Below, piece after piece: positions 17,396 through 26,411 of a DNA stretch of 64,000 bases. Every line of letters starts with the position of its first letter. Position 1 is the first letter of the stretch. The DNA comes from Streptomyces sp. NBC_01353 (GTDB lineage Bacteria; Actinomycetota; Actinomycetes; Streptomycetales; Streptomycetaceae): NCBI RefSeq assembly GCF_036237275.1, contig NZ_CP108352.1, positions 992,001 to 1,056,000 of the forward strand. The letters are read 5' to 3'. Position numbers and translations under genes: made by a program. Under the pieces are notes generated by a model that made no database searches, was not told the origin of the DNA, and was given only the letters and a program-made list of their open reading frames with translations.

Positions 17396-18196
17396 TCAGA
17401 CGGACACGTTCCTGCGGAACCAGCCGCTGAACAGCTCGTCATCGGGTTCGGCCGCGCGCTGCTCGGCCCGCTCCAGGACCTTCTCGGCCTCCGCCCGCCA
17501 GGTCGCGGCGTCCGCGCGGGGCGGGGGCACGAAGGGGCCCCGCCCCGGCGCATCGGCGGCGGCGCCGAAGAAGTCGCCGCCCTTGCGCCTGAAGTCGTCC
17601 GTTCCCCATGCGCGGCCGGTGCCGTGCAGCGGCACCTTCTGCAGATGCGGGATGTGCTTGGCGCAGTGGATGTACGCCTCCTCGACGGCGACCTCCACCC
17701 ACACCTGGGCGCGGCGGCCGGGCACGGGGTCGGAGGCGAGCCCGGCGTGGGCGCGGCGCATCTCGTCGTCGGCCACGACCCGTGCGGTGCCGTTGACATG
17801 GAGGCCGATGCGGTCCTGGTGGAAGTCCATCATCAGGATGCCGACGTGCGGGTTCTCCTCGATGTTGCCCAGGCTGGCCTGGACGCCGTTGCCCCGGTAC
17901 TCGGGGTAGGCCAGGGTCCGGTCGTCCAGGACGTGGAGGAAGCCGGGCGGGCCGGCCCGGAAGGTGTTGTCGCACTCGCCGTGTCTGTCGGCGGTCGCGA
18001 GGAAGAACATCTCCTGTCGCGCCGCGAACTCGCGCATCCGGGTGTTGAGTCGGTCCAGAACCTGCTCGGCGTAGAACTTGTCGGCGCGCTCCGTGGTGCC
18101 CATGCGCTGCTGGACCTGATGTTCGCCGTCACTGCCCGGGCGGGTGGTGCGCAGGGGCGTCGCCTGCCGCTGCCCGGTCTGTTCGAAAGTGCTCAA
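17396..18196 (-). CDS. pyridoxamine 5'-phosphate oxidase-family flavin-binding protein
   Basis: A 266-residue member of the FMN-binding split-barrel (PNPOx-like) superfamily. The core runs from MFFLATADRHGECDNTFRAG through LGNIEENPHVGILMMDF and IGLHVNGTARVV, where flavin or F420 binding is expected, to HCAKHIPHLQKV. The start is a TTG at 18194-18196 that overlaps the stop of the flavohaemoglobin-like gene (TTGA), so the pair is translationally coupled. The coupling suggests a shared redox or nitric-oxide/stress role; the bound cofactor and substrate are not known. Confidence 0.8.
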   Translation of the reverse strand: MSTFEQTGQRQATPLRTTRPGSDGEHQVQQRMGTTERADKFYAEQVLDRLNTRMREFAARQEMFFLATADRHGECDNTFRAGPPGFLHVLDDRTLAYPEYRGNGVQASLGNIEENPHVGILMMDFHQDRIGLHVNGTARVVADDEMRRAHAGLASDPVPGRRAQVWVEVAVEEAYIHCAKHIPHLQKVPLHGTGRAWGTDDFRRKGGDFFGAAADAPGRGPFVPPPRADAATWRAEAEKVLERAEQRAAEPDDELFSGWFRRNVSV

Positions 18197-19770
18197 GTCG
18201 TTGCCCCGACCAGTTCCTCGATGGAGTCGTGCCGTATGCGATGGGTGGGGATGCCGATGCCCACCAGGGTGTCGACACTGCGCCGGATCATGCCGGGCGG
18301 GCCGGACAGGTATGCGTCGTACGTGTGCCACGGGCCGAACTCGCGCACGGCCTCCGGGATGCCGCCGGACAGCAGGCCCACGGGGCCGTCGTCCACGACC
18401 GGGCGGACCGAGAGCCAGGGGTGCGACTGCTGGAGCCGCAGCATCGTGTCGATGTCGTAGAGGTCGTTGTTCCTGCGGGCGCCGTAGAACACGTCGACGG
18501 TGCGGCGGCGGCCGTGCTGGGCCACGTCCTCGACCAGGGCCTTGATGGGCGCGATGCCGGTGCCGCCGCCGAGGCACAGCAGCCCGTTGTCGGTGCTGTG
18601 GTCCACGGTCATGGATCCGGAGGGGGGACCGAGCCGGATCACGTGCCCCGGGCGGGCGCGGTGCACGAGGGCGTTGGAGACCCAGCCCGCCGGCACGGCC
18701 TTGACGTGGAAGGAGAGCAGCCCGTCGGAGCGGGGCGCGGAGGCGAAGGAGTAGTGCCGCCAGACACGCGGCCACCAGGGGGTCTCCAGCGAGGTGTACT
18801 GCCCGGCGAGGAAGGGATAGGGCTGGTCGGGCCGGACCGTCACGACCGCGATGTCCGGGGTACGCATGTCGTGCGCGACCACTTCCGCCTGCCACCAGGC
18901 GGGGGCGCGCAGCTCGTCCTCGGCCGCCGCGTCGATCATGATCTGGGAGATCGCGGTGTAGGCGCCCACCCAGGCGGCCTCGGTCCTCGGCCCCCAGCTC
19001 TCGGGGGCGTAGCGGGAGAGGGCGCCGATGAGGCACTCGCCGACGGCCGGGTAGTGCTCGGGAAGGGTGCCGTACTTCCGGTGCCCGCGGCCGAGGTGGG
19101 ACAGGTACGTGGTCAGGGTGGCGGTGTCGTCCGCATGGGTCGCGGCGGTGAGCAGCGCCTTGAAGAGCCGGTCGCGCTGGGTGTCCATCGCCGCGGGGAA
19201 GAGGCTCCGCAGGTCGGGGTGGCGGAGGAAGAGCAGGGCGTAGAAGTGCGAGGTGACCTTGTCGGCGATCGGCTCGATCTCGGCCATGGTGCGGCGCAGG
19301 AGACCGGCGTCGGACGTGTCCTCGGGCGGCGTGGCGGGAGCCGCGGCCGGTGGCTCGGGCTGAGGGGCGGGTCTTGGCGCCGGGGCCGGGGTCGGAGCGG
19401 GGGCTGCGGCGGGCGCCGGGCTCGGAGCGGGAGCGGCGGCGGCGGACGGCAGGCTCGGAGCGGGAGCTGCGGCCGGTCTCGACGCCTGGGCGGGCACGCG
19501 GGCCGGGGCCTGGGCCGAGGTCGGGCTTGCTGCGGGAGCCGGTCGCTGAGGTGCCGTACGGCTTCTGTCGGCACCGTTGCCCACCGGGCGTATCGGGGTG
19601 ACGGGGCGGCTGGGTATGCGGTCCTCCGCGTCCCGGGATCCGGATCCGTCCTGCTGATGCTGCGGGCTTCGACCGAACCAGCCCGCGTCCCGACTGCTGC
19701 CACCGGAGCCGGCTCCGGGACTTGCGCCGGACCTGTCACCGTCGGCCGACGTGGGGGTCGGAGCATCCAT
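18193..19770 (-). CDS. flavohaemoglobin-like protein with long Pro/Ala-rich N-terminus
   Basis: A 525-residue protein. Residues 1-145 are disordered and very rich in Pro, Ala and Ser, with none of the globin fold. A globin domain follows (about 150-285; MAEIEPIADKVTSHFYALLF, with the probable proximal histidine in GRGHRKYG). Then come an FAD-binding barrel (RVWRHYSFASAPRSDG) and an NAD-binding domain (LLCLGGGTGIAPIKALVED, then VFYGARRNNDLYDID). This is the domain order of flavohaemoglobins, which oxidise nitric oxide to nitrate. Ordinary members are about 400 residues, so the leader is extra. The ATG at 19768-19770 is used. It is coupled to a PNPOx-like gene. Confidence 0.85.
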   Translation of the reverse strand: MDAPTPTSADGDRSGASPGAGSGGSSRDAGWFGRSPQHQQDGSGSRDAEDRIPSRPVTPIRPVGNGADRSRTAPQRPAPAASPTSAQAPARVPAQASRPAAAPAPSLPSAAAAPAPSPAPAAAPAPTPAPAPRPAPQPEPPAAAPATPPEDTSDAGLLRRTMAEIEPIADKVTSHFYALLFLRHPDLRSLFPAAMDTQRDRLFKALLTAATHADDTATLTTYLSHLGRGHRKYGTLPEHYPAVGECLIGALSRYAPESWGPRTEAAWVGAYTAISQIMIDAAAEDELRAPAWWQAEVVAHDMRTPDIAVVTVRPDQPYPFLAGQYTSLETPWWPRVWRHYSFASAPRSDGLLSFHVKAVPAGWVSNALVHRARPGHVIRLGPPSGSMTVDHSTDNGLLCLGGGTGIAPIKALVEDVAQHGRRRTVDVFYGARRNNDLYDIDTMLRLQQSHPWLSVRPVVDDGPVGLLSGGIPEAVREFGPWHTYDAYLSGPPGMIRRSVDTLVGIGIPTHRIRHDSIEELVGATT

Positions 19771-20143
19771 CGGTTTGCCTCGCCTCGAACATCTTTCGGT
19801 CGGTCTTCGTACGTGGGGTCCGAGTGTGCCCCGATTTCCCTCTCCCTATCGGAATTCCCGGTGTTCGCCCCATCCCTTCAAATCTGCTGGTACGTACCGC
19901 ACTTGATTTGCCAGGGGCGCCCGGTCGTTCGAACGGGCTCGACCATACCCCGCTCGCGTGAATCCATGAACGGGAACTTCGGCCATCACGGCGACGCCGA
20001 GTTCCGGCTGGTCAGGACGGCGCGAGGCCAGGAACTCGAACGTTTTCACGAGTTACCGATGAGTTCGAGCGATACGACAAGCCGTTCACCACGCGACTGG
20101 TAGGAATTCGCTGACGGAAAAGATACGACGCGACCCCAAGCCC
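19771..20143. other. 373-bp gap, probable promoter region
   Basis: The gap lies upstream of the flavohaemoglobin-like gene and downstream of... the next gene's start side is distal: gene 20144-22198 ends here. No RNA or convincing gene is seen. A 67-codon minus-strand frame (19846-20049) lacks family features and a good ribosome-binding site. The stretch is less GC-rich near 19790-19900, consistent with a promoter for the minus-strand gene at 19770. Confidence 0.35.
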
Positions 20144-22198
20144 TCACGCCGTGCGCGCGGGCTCTTCACCGTTCCCACGCATGAGCCGCTGCCACAGGAA
20201 GGTGTGGACCAGGGCGTCGTTGTGGGCAGCCTGTTCGTTGTCGCCGGCACCCGCGTGGCCACCGCCGGTGTTCTCGTGGAGCAGGACCTCGTGGCCGAGT
20301 TCGCGCAGTCGCGCGGCAGCCTTGCGGGCATGGCCCGGGTGGACACGGTCGTCACGGGTGGAGGTCATCAGCAGGACCGGCGGGTAGACGCGGTCCTCGG
20401 CGAGCTGGTGGTAGGGCGAGATCGCACGGAGGTGAGGGCGATCGGCTTCGTCGTCCGGATTGCCGTACTCGGCGATCCAGGAAGCCCCGGCGAGGAGCTT
20501 GTGGAAGCGGAGCATGTCGAGGAGCGGCACCTGGGCGACGATCGCACCGAACAGCTCCGGGTGGCGGGTGAGCATCGCGCCCATGAGCAGACCGCCGTTG
20601 CTGCCCCCTGCCGCGCCGAGCATGGCGGGGGTGGTGATTCCCCGGGCGACGAGGTCCGCGGCGACCGCCGCGAAGTCCTCGAAGGCGCGCGGCCGATGGG
20701 CGCCGAGCGCGGCCTGGTGCCAGTCCGGTCCGTACTCACCGCCACCCCGGATGTTCGCGATCACGTACGTGCCCCCGCGCTCCAGCCACGCCCGGCCCTT
20801 CACCGCGCCGTAGTAGGGGGTGAGGGAGACCTCGAAGCCGCCGTAGCCGTACAGCAGGGTCGGTCCGGGGCCGGTGGCGGCGCGGTCGGGGCCGATGACG
20901 AAGTACGGCACCCGCGTCCCGTCCGGGGATGTGGCGAAGAACTGCTCGACCGTCAGGCCGGCCGTGGCGAAGCGGGCCGGAGCCTGCTTGAGGATCTCGG
21001 TGTCGGCGCCGATCTCTCCCCGGTACAGGGTGGAGGGTTGCAGGAACCCCGACACATCCAGGAAGTACTCGTCGGAGAGGTCGGGGTCCGTGTCCACGAC
21101 GGTGACCGCCGACAGCTCCGGAACGTCCGTGAGCGGCGTGCGCGCCCAGGCGCCTCCGGGGTCGGGGGTGAGGACTTCGATGCGGGTGCTGACGTCCCGC
21201 ATCGTCTCCAGGATCAGATGGTGACGGGTCCACGAGTGTCCCGCGAGGGCGGTCCGCTCGTCCGGGGTGAACAGCACCGCCGCCGTCCGGTCGCCCGTGA
21301 GGAAGGCCTCGAAGTCGAACGCCAGCAGGGAACCGGCCCGTTGCCCGAGCCAGTCGGACTTCAGGGTGACGATCAGATGCCGTCGGTGGACGTAGGAGTC
21401 GGCGTCGTCGGGGACGTCGATCTTCACGAGCGTGTCGTCGGCACCGAGGACGTACGTCTCGCCGCGGAAGAAGTCCAGGGAACGGGCGACGAAGTCCCGT
21501 TCGAATCCGGGCGTGGTGTCGCGCCAACCCGAGGCGGCCACATCGACCGGGTCCGCCTCGAAGACCGGCTCGGCCTCCTCCAGCGGCGTGCCGCGCCGCC
21601 ATCGGCGCACGGTGCGCGGATAGCCGGCGTCCGTCAGCGAGCCCGGTCCGAAGTCCGTGCCGATGAAGACGGTGTCGGCGTCGATCCACCCGATCCGCGT
21701 CTTCGCCTCGCCGACCCGGAAACCGCCGTCGACGAAGGTCCGCGTGGCGAGGTCGAACTCGCGGACCACCACGGCGTCCCCACCGTCGCGCGACAGACAC
21801 ACCAGGGCCCGGTCGTACTCGGGGTGGCGCACCCGCGCCCCCGCCCACAGCCACTTCTCGTCCTCCGCGGCGGCGAGCGCGTCGAGGTCGAGGACGTCTT
21901 CCCACTGGGGGGCGTCCTTGCGGTACTGCTCAAGGGTCGTACGCCGCCACACGCCACGTACATGCGTCGCGTCCCGCCAGAAGTTGTAGAGGAACGCTCC
22001 GCGACGCGCCGTGTAGGGGATGCGGTCCGAGGCGTCCAGCACCTCGCGCAGGCGCTTCTTCAGGGCGGTGAAGTCCGCGTCGGAGGCCAGTGCGGCCGCC
22101 GTCTCGGTGTTCCGCTCGGCCACCCACTCCAGAGCGGCCTCGCCCTCCACGTCTTCCAGCCACAGGTACGGGTCGTCGTCATCGCGTGGCGTCGTCAT
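20144..22198 (-). CDS. prolyl oligopeptidase family serine peptidase (S9A)
   Basis: A 684-residue S9A peptidase. Residues 1-400 form the beta-propeller that restricts access (DPYLWLEDVEGEAALEWVAE is the family's opening). The rest is the alpha/beta-hydrolase domain, with the nucleophile in GGSNGGLL near residue 534, the acid in TSTRDDRVHPGHA and the histidine in GGGHAGA. There is no signal peptide, so it probably acts in the cytoplasm on short peptides with proline. The ATG at 22196-22198 is chosen. It is probably transcribed alone; a 43-codon membrane peptide gene lies 10 bp upstream on the same strand. Confidence 0.92.
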   Translation of the reverse strand: MTTPRDDDDPYLWLEDVEGEAALEWVAERNTETAAALASDADFTALKKRLREVLDASDRIPYTARRGAFLYNFWRDATHVRGVWRRTTLEQYRKDAPQWEDVLDLDALAAAEDEKWLWAGARVRHPEYDRALVCLSRDGGDAVVVREFDLATRTFVDGGFRVGEAKTRIGWIDADTVFIGTDFGPGSLTDAGYPRTVRRWRRGTPLEEAEPVFEADPVDVAASGWRDTTPGFERDFVARSLDFFRGETYVLGADDTLVKIDVPDDADSYVHRRHLIVTLKSDWLGQRAGSLLAFDFEAFLTGDRTAAVLFTPDERTALAGHSWTRHHLILETMRDVSTRIEVLTPDPGGAWARTPLTDVPELSAVTVVDTDPDLSDEYFLDVSGFLQPSTLYRGEIGADTEILKQAPARFATAGLTVEQFFATSPDGTRVPYFVIGPDRAATGPGPTLLYGYGGFEVSLTPYYGAVKGRAWLERGGTYVIANIRGGGEYGPDWHQAALGAHRPRAFEDFAAVAADLVARGITTPAMLGAAGGSNGGLLMGAMLTRHPELFGAIVAQVPLLDMLRFHKLLAGASWIAEYGNPDDEADRPHLRAISPYHQLAEDRVYPPVLLMTSTRDDRVHPGHARKAAARLRELGHEVLLHENTGGGHAGAGDNEQAAHNDALVHTFLWQRLMRGNGEEPARTA

Positions 22199-22208
22199 GG
22201 AGAGCCGA

Positions 22209-22340
22209 TCACCAGGGCCACAGCGTGAACAGGCCGACCATCACCAGGACCAGCAACGCCCAGCCGAGCACGCCGATCCTCCGACGCTCCGGATCACGCC
22301 CCTGGCCCCATTCGCCGGACCGGTGCGGTGTGTCTCCCAT
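22209..22340 (-). CDS. small single-span membrane peptide
   Basis: A 43-codon reading frame with ATG at 22338-22340 and TGA at 22209-22211. The first 22 residues are polar and charged (GQGRDPERRRIGV). Then comes one hydrophobic helix, LGWALLVLVMVGLFTLWPW, that ends the protein. The positive-inside pattern predicts an N-in orientation. It lies 10 bp upstream of the prolyl oligopeptidase gene on the same strand and may be co-transcribed. Function unknown. Confidence 0.55.
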   Translation of the reverse strand: MGDTPHRSGEWGQGRDPERRRIGVLGWALLVLVMVGLFTLWPW

Positions 22341-22470
22341 GGCCCCCACCCTACGGCCCCGGCAATCCGGCGGGCGGAACTCCTGGCAGATCGAGGTGAT
22401 GGGGCTCTATGATCACTGCGATGACTACTCACTCTCTCCACAGATTGGGGGACCCGTCCGCGCAAGGTGA

Positions 22471-23880
22471 GTGCTGATGCTCACTGACACCGCGTATGGG
22501 GATTCCCCGCTTTCCTTCTGGCTGCGCGTGCGCGAGTTCGCCGTGCCGCCCTCCATGATCGAGACTGCGACCACCCGCCGCTCTGCCGGGGACTGGGCAG
22601 GAGCCTGCGCCGCAGCCGGCGTGGACGTCGATCTCGACCTCAAGTCCGTGTCGCGTACCCATGGCCGGGAACTGGCCACCCGAGTACGGGCCGATCTCCG
22701 CCATCTGGCGCCCGACCTGCTGCGCTGGCATCTCCCGAGGGTCGCTCCCGACGGGCTGCTCCGCCCGGGTCTGACCATCGCCCTGGCCCGGTACGAAACC
22801 GCCGGACGGGACGGGACCGGCCCGGTCCACCTGGTGGTCCGGACTCCGCCGGCGTGGGCGGACGGCGGTCAGCGCATCAGCCTCGCGCTGTGGGACGGAT
22901 CGCACTCCGGGCCGAGCGCTCGCCGTCATCCGCACCCTCATCCGAACCGGCGGTTCCGACTCGACCTGCATCGCCACCTGTGGGACGCGCGCCGGACGGA
23001 CGAGCTCCGTGCCCGGTCCGGGTCCGCGCCGCCGTCGGAGGACGACCCTCCCCCGACGATCCCGGAGGCACGGGGGACGGTACCGCGGGACCTCCGCTGC
23101 GCCGTCGACCGATGGGCGGACGAGGCGGGGATCCTGCTCCACGCCGAGGGGCGGCCAACCGGCACCGTCAGCGTGCGCGTCGGGGCCCGGCAACGGCTGC
23201 TCCTGGACCTGGTGGCGGACCGGGACGGCCCCGGACCGCCCTCGATGCGGATCGCGGAGGCGCCCGCGGACGGTGTCGTCTCCGCGCTGCCGGTGCTGCC
23301 CGATGCGGCGACCTGGGTGCTGCCCGACCTCGAGCTGCTCCACAGCGGGCTGATCGAGGCCGACCGGCTGCACCCGCTGGTCGCGTCCGCACTCGTACCC
23401 GGTCTGCCACCGGCCGGTTCGCGGCCGCTGTCGGACCGGCCGGGGCAACCGCACATCGTGGAGTGCCGGGGAGCCCGACACCGGATCGGCCTGGTCGACG
23501 GGGTGCTGTCCCCGCTGGACCACGACCCGGCCGAGCTCCGCCGGGAGGAATTGCTGGCCGCGCTGTCCGGCACCCCACTCCCCTGCCTCCAGGCCGTCGA
23601 CCGGGCGCACCGGCGTCCGGACTGTCTCGACGGCGTCCGCGAACGCCTGCACCACGGCGACATCGCCGGCGCGCTGGCCGTCGTCGAGGGCCTGCTGGGC
23701 TCCGAGGCGCTGCTGCGCGACGGCGCCCTGCGGGACGAGCTGGAGGCAGCCGCCCAGCGGCGCCTGACCTACGGCCTGTTCAGGGCCGGCCTGATCGGCC
23801 CTGGACCCGGCCGTATGCGGCAGGGCCCAGGCCGACGCCGTGGCCACCGCGCGCGGCCGAGGCACGCCACCCGCCTCTGA
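22471..23880 (+). CDS. unknown protein upstream of a MoxR ATPase
   Basis: A 469-residue protein with no family I recognise. The start is GTG 22471 (MLMLTD), with ATG 22477 as alternative; AAGGTGAG precedes them. No signal or membrane segment is seen. The sequence is rich in Arg, Asp, Pro and Leu. A middle section contains a His/Arg/Pro-rich loop (ARRHPHPHPNRRFR), and the last 30 residues are strongly basic. It lies 60 bp ahead of the MoxR ATPase and with it and the HExxH/VWA protein forms a three-gene unit, so it may be that system's substrate-recognition or scaffold part (inference). Confidence 0.6.
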   Translation: MLMLTDTAYGDSPLSFWLRVREFAVPPSMIETATTRRSAGDWAGACAAAGVDVDLDLKSVSRTHGRELATRVRADLRHLAPDLLRWHLPRVAPDGLLRPGLTIALARYETAGRDGTGPVHLVVRTPPAWADGGQRISLALWDGSHSGPSARRHPHPHPNRRFRLDLHRHLWDARRTDELRARSGSAPPSEDDPPPTIPEARGTVPRDLRCAVDRWADEAGILLHAEGRPTGTVSVRVGARQRLLLDLVADRDGPGPPSMRIAEAPADGVVSALPVLPDAATWVLPDLELLHSGLIEADRLHPLVASALVPGLPPAGSRPLSDRPGQPHIVECRGARHRIGLVDGVLSPLDHDPAELRREELLAALSGTPLPCLQAVDRAHRRPDCLDGVRERLHHGDIAGALAVVEGLLGSEALLRDGALRDELEAAAQRRLTYGLFRAGLIGPGPGRMRQGPGRRRGHRARPRHATRL

Positions 23881-23940
23881 CCCGGGGCACCGCTCCCCGC
23901 ACTCCCTCTTTCTTCACGACGAGCCCTCAGGTGATGACCC

Positions 23941-25164
23941 ATGCCCTCACACGCCCCTTCCCAACTCGACGTCGCCGGCGACCTGCTGACCCTTCTGCGC
24001 GACACCACCACCGAGCCGCGCCCCGACCCCCAGCTGGAGGCCCTCACCCTGGCCGTCGCCGCCGACCTGCCCGTGCTCCTGTGGGGTGAGCCGGGGATCG
24101 GCAAGACCGCGGCCCTCACGCAGCTCGCGGAGACCCTGGACCTGCCGCTGACCACCGTGATCGCCAGCGTGCACGAGCCGTCGGACTTCGCCGGCCTGCC
24201 GATCATCGGCGACGATCCGGCGGAACACGGTGTCCCGATGGCTCCGCCGGACTGGGCCGTACGACTCGTACGGGCCGGCCGAGGGCTGCTGTTCCTCGAC
24301 GAACTGTCCACCGCCCCGCCGGCCGTGCAGGCCGCCCTGCTCCGCCTCGTCCTCGAACGGCGCATCGGCGCCCTCCGACTGCCGCCCGGGGTACGCATCG
24401 TGGCCGCCGCCAATCCGCGGGCCTCGGCGGCCGACGGCTGGGAGCTGAGCCCGCCCCTGGCCAACCGGTTCGTTCACCTTCAGTGGGTCCACGACCACGA
24501 GGTCGTCGTCCGCGGGCTCGGGGGGACCTGGCCCCGGGCGACGCTGCCCCGGCTCGACGCGGCGAAGATGACGGAGGCCGTGGCCTTCGCCCGCCGCGCC
24601 GTGTGCGGGCTGCTCGCCGCCCGTCCCAAGCTCGTCCACCAGCTGCCCGGCAACGAGGCCCGCAGGGGCGGACCCTGGCCGTCGCCGCGCAGCTGGGAGA
24701 TGACCCTGCATCTGATCGCCTTCGCGACCGCGGCCGGCTCCTCCCGGGACGTGCTCTCCATGCTGGTCAGGGGAACCGTCGGCGACGGTCCGGGCCTTGA
24801 ACTGCTTGCGAGCCTGGACCGGCTGGACCTACCGGATCCCGAGACGCTGCTCGCCGACCCGGAGAGTGCCGTCCTCCCCGAGCGCGGAGATCTCCGCCAG
24901 GCCGTGCTCGACGGCGTGGTCGCCGCGGTCCGCACGCGCCCGGAGAAGACCCGCTGGGACGCGGCGTGGGCGCTCCTGGTGCGGGCGATGGAGACCGGAG
25001 CCCCTGACCTGGTGGTCGTTCCCGCGACCACTCTCGCCTCACTCCGCCAGCAGGAGTGGGACGTACCGGAGTCGATCGAACGGCTCGCCGGAGCGGTGTC
25101 CCTGTCCCGGCGCGCCGACCGGGCCGGGGCCCGGGCCGCGCTCGCCACGCAGGCCGGCCGTTGA
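23941..25164 (+). CDS. MoxR-family AAA+ ATPase
   Basis: A 407-residue MoxR-type AAA+ ATPase. Walker A is GEPGIGKT at residues 49-56, Walker B is GLLFLDEL near residue 120, and sensor 1 is in AAANPR. The family is known for chaperone-like activation or insertion of metal centres, working with a von Willebrand A (VWA) protein. That partner follows at once: its TTG start overlaps this gene's TGA (TTGA), so the two are translationally coupled. The start is the ATG at 23941. The target is unknown. Confidence 0.88.
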   Translation: MPSHAPSQLDVAGDLLTLLRDTTTEPRPDPQLEALTLAVAADLPVLLWGEPGIGKTAALTQLAETLDLPLTTVIASVHEPSDFAGLPIIGDDPAEHGVPMAPPDWAVRLVRAGRGLLFLDELSTAPPAVQAALLRLVLERRIGALRLPPGVRIVAAANPRASAADGWELSPPLANRFVHLQWVHDHEVVVRGLGGTWPRATLPRLDAAKMTEAVAFARRAVCGLLAARPKLVHQLPGNEARRGGPWPSPRSWEMTLHLIAFATAAGSSRDVLSMLVRGTVGDGPGLELLASLDRLDLPDPETLLADPESAVLPERGDLRQAVLDGVVAAVRTRPEKTRWDAAWALLVRAMETGAPDLVVVPATTLASLRQQEWDVPESIERLAGAVSLSRRADRAGARAALATQAGR

Positions 25165-26411
25165 GCGCGGGCGCACCGGGGCCGGAGAAGGCCCTGGACC
25201 GCGACAAGCTGTTCGCCGCCCGGCTCCAGGCCGCGCGGGCGCGGCCCTATCTGGCGACGGCGCTGTTCGCCCTGCACACCGTGGAGTCGACGCGGGTGCC
25301 GACGATGGCCGTCGACCGGTACTGGCGGTGCTACGTCTCACCGGCGTTCGTCGACCGGACCCCGGTGGAGGAACTGGCCGGGGTATGGGTCCACGAGGTC
25401 TCGCATCTGCTGCGCGACCATCACGGGCGCGGTGACCGGGTCGCGCGGGCGCGCGGACTGACGGGCCCCGGGGAGCGGCTGCGGATGAACATCGCCGCGG
25501 ACTGCGAGATCAACGACGACGTGTTCGGCGACGGTCTGGTCCGGCCCGAAGGCGCCGTCATGCCTGAGACGTTGGGGCTCGATCCCGGACAGCTCATGGA
25601 GGACTATCTGCGCCAGTTCTCCCTCGGGGCGCGGACGCTCGAGCATGCCTGGCTGGACTGCGGCAGCGGCGCCGACGGGCTCGACAGGGAGTGGGAACTC
25701 GGGCCGGACGGTGCGCACGGGCTCAGTGCGCAGGAGCGGGACGCCGTCCGGTTCCGGGTGGCGCAAGGCATCACCGGCCGTCCGGGAAACGCCTCGAAGG
25801 CGTGGCAGCGGTGGGCGGAGGAGGCGTTCCATCCTCCACAACCGTGGCGAGACCTGCTGGGGGCGGCCATCCGCTCGGCGGCTTCCGCCTCCGGCGCCGG
25901 CGAGGACTACACGTACGGCCGGCCGGCCCGGCGGTCGGCCGGGCTGCCGGGCGTGGTGCTGCCGAGCCTGCGACGGATGCCACCCCGGGTGTCCGTGGTC
26001 ATCGACACGTCCGCCTCCGTCAGCGACGCCGAGCTGGGCGGTGCGCTCCTCGAGGTCGCCGCCATCTCCCGTGCCGTGGGCGGCCGTCGGGACCTCGTCA
26101 GCGTGCTGCCGTGCGACGCGTCGGCCCAGTTCGTGCACCCGCTGTGCAGCGCCGAGGGAATCCCGCTGATGGGCGGTGGGGGTACGGATCTGCGTACGGG
26201 CTTCGCCAGGGCGCTCAAGGCGCGGCCGGCGCCCGATGTGGTCGTGGTCCTGACCGATGGTCAGACACCGTGGCCGGACACCCGGCCTCCGTGCCGGACG
26301 GTGGTGGGGCTGTTCCCGAGGCGGTTCTCGAACCGATCGTGGGACGAGGACGACCCCGACTACGTCCCCGACTCGCCGCCCGACTGGGCACGTGTCGTCG
26401 ACATCGGGTAG
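25161..26411 (+). CDS. VWA-like, metallopeptidase-like DUF2201 protein
   Basis: A 416-residue protein of the DUF2201 type. The N-terminal half carries a zinc-peptidase-like HEVSHLLRDHH (HExxH near residue 77) and MNIAADCEINDD, typical of metallopeptidase domains. The C-terminal half is a VWA-like domain with a MIDAS-type DTSAS near residue 280 and GGGGTDLRTG and LTDGQTPW loops. The start is TTG 25161, overlapping the ATPase stop. Partnership with the MoxR ATPase is inferred from overlap and from known MoxR-VWA pairs. Whether the HExxH site cuts anything is not known. Confidence 0.85.
   Translation: MSAGAPGPEKALDRDKLFAARLQAARARPYLATALFALHTVESTRVPTMAVDRYWRCYVSPAFVDRTPVEELAGVWVHEVSHLLRDHHGRGDRVARARGLTGPGERLRMNIAADCEINDDVFGDGLVRPEGAVMPETLGLDPGQLMEDYLRQFSLGARTLEHAWLDCGSGADGLDREWELGPDGAHGLSAQERDAVRFRVAQGITGRPGNASKAWQRWAEEAFHPPQPWRDLLGAAIRSAASASGAGEDYTYGRPARRSAGLPGVVLPSLRRMPPRVSVVIDTSASVSDAELGGALLEVAAISRAVGGRRDLVSVLPCDASAQFVHPLCSAEGIPLMGGGGTDLRTGFARALKARPAPDVVVVLTDGQTPWPDTRPPCRTVVGLFPRRFSNRSWDEDDPDYVPDSPPDWARVVDIG

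Noticed and set aside
19846-20049. A 67-codon minus-strand frame upstream of the prolyl oligopeptidase end
   Set aside because: No recognised family, no good ribosome-binding site and no structure; it could be chance in a promoter region.
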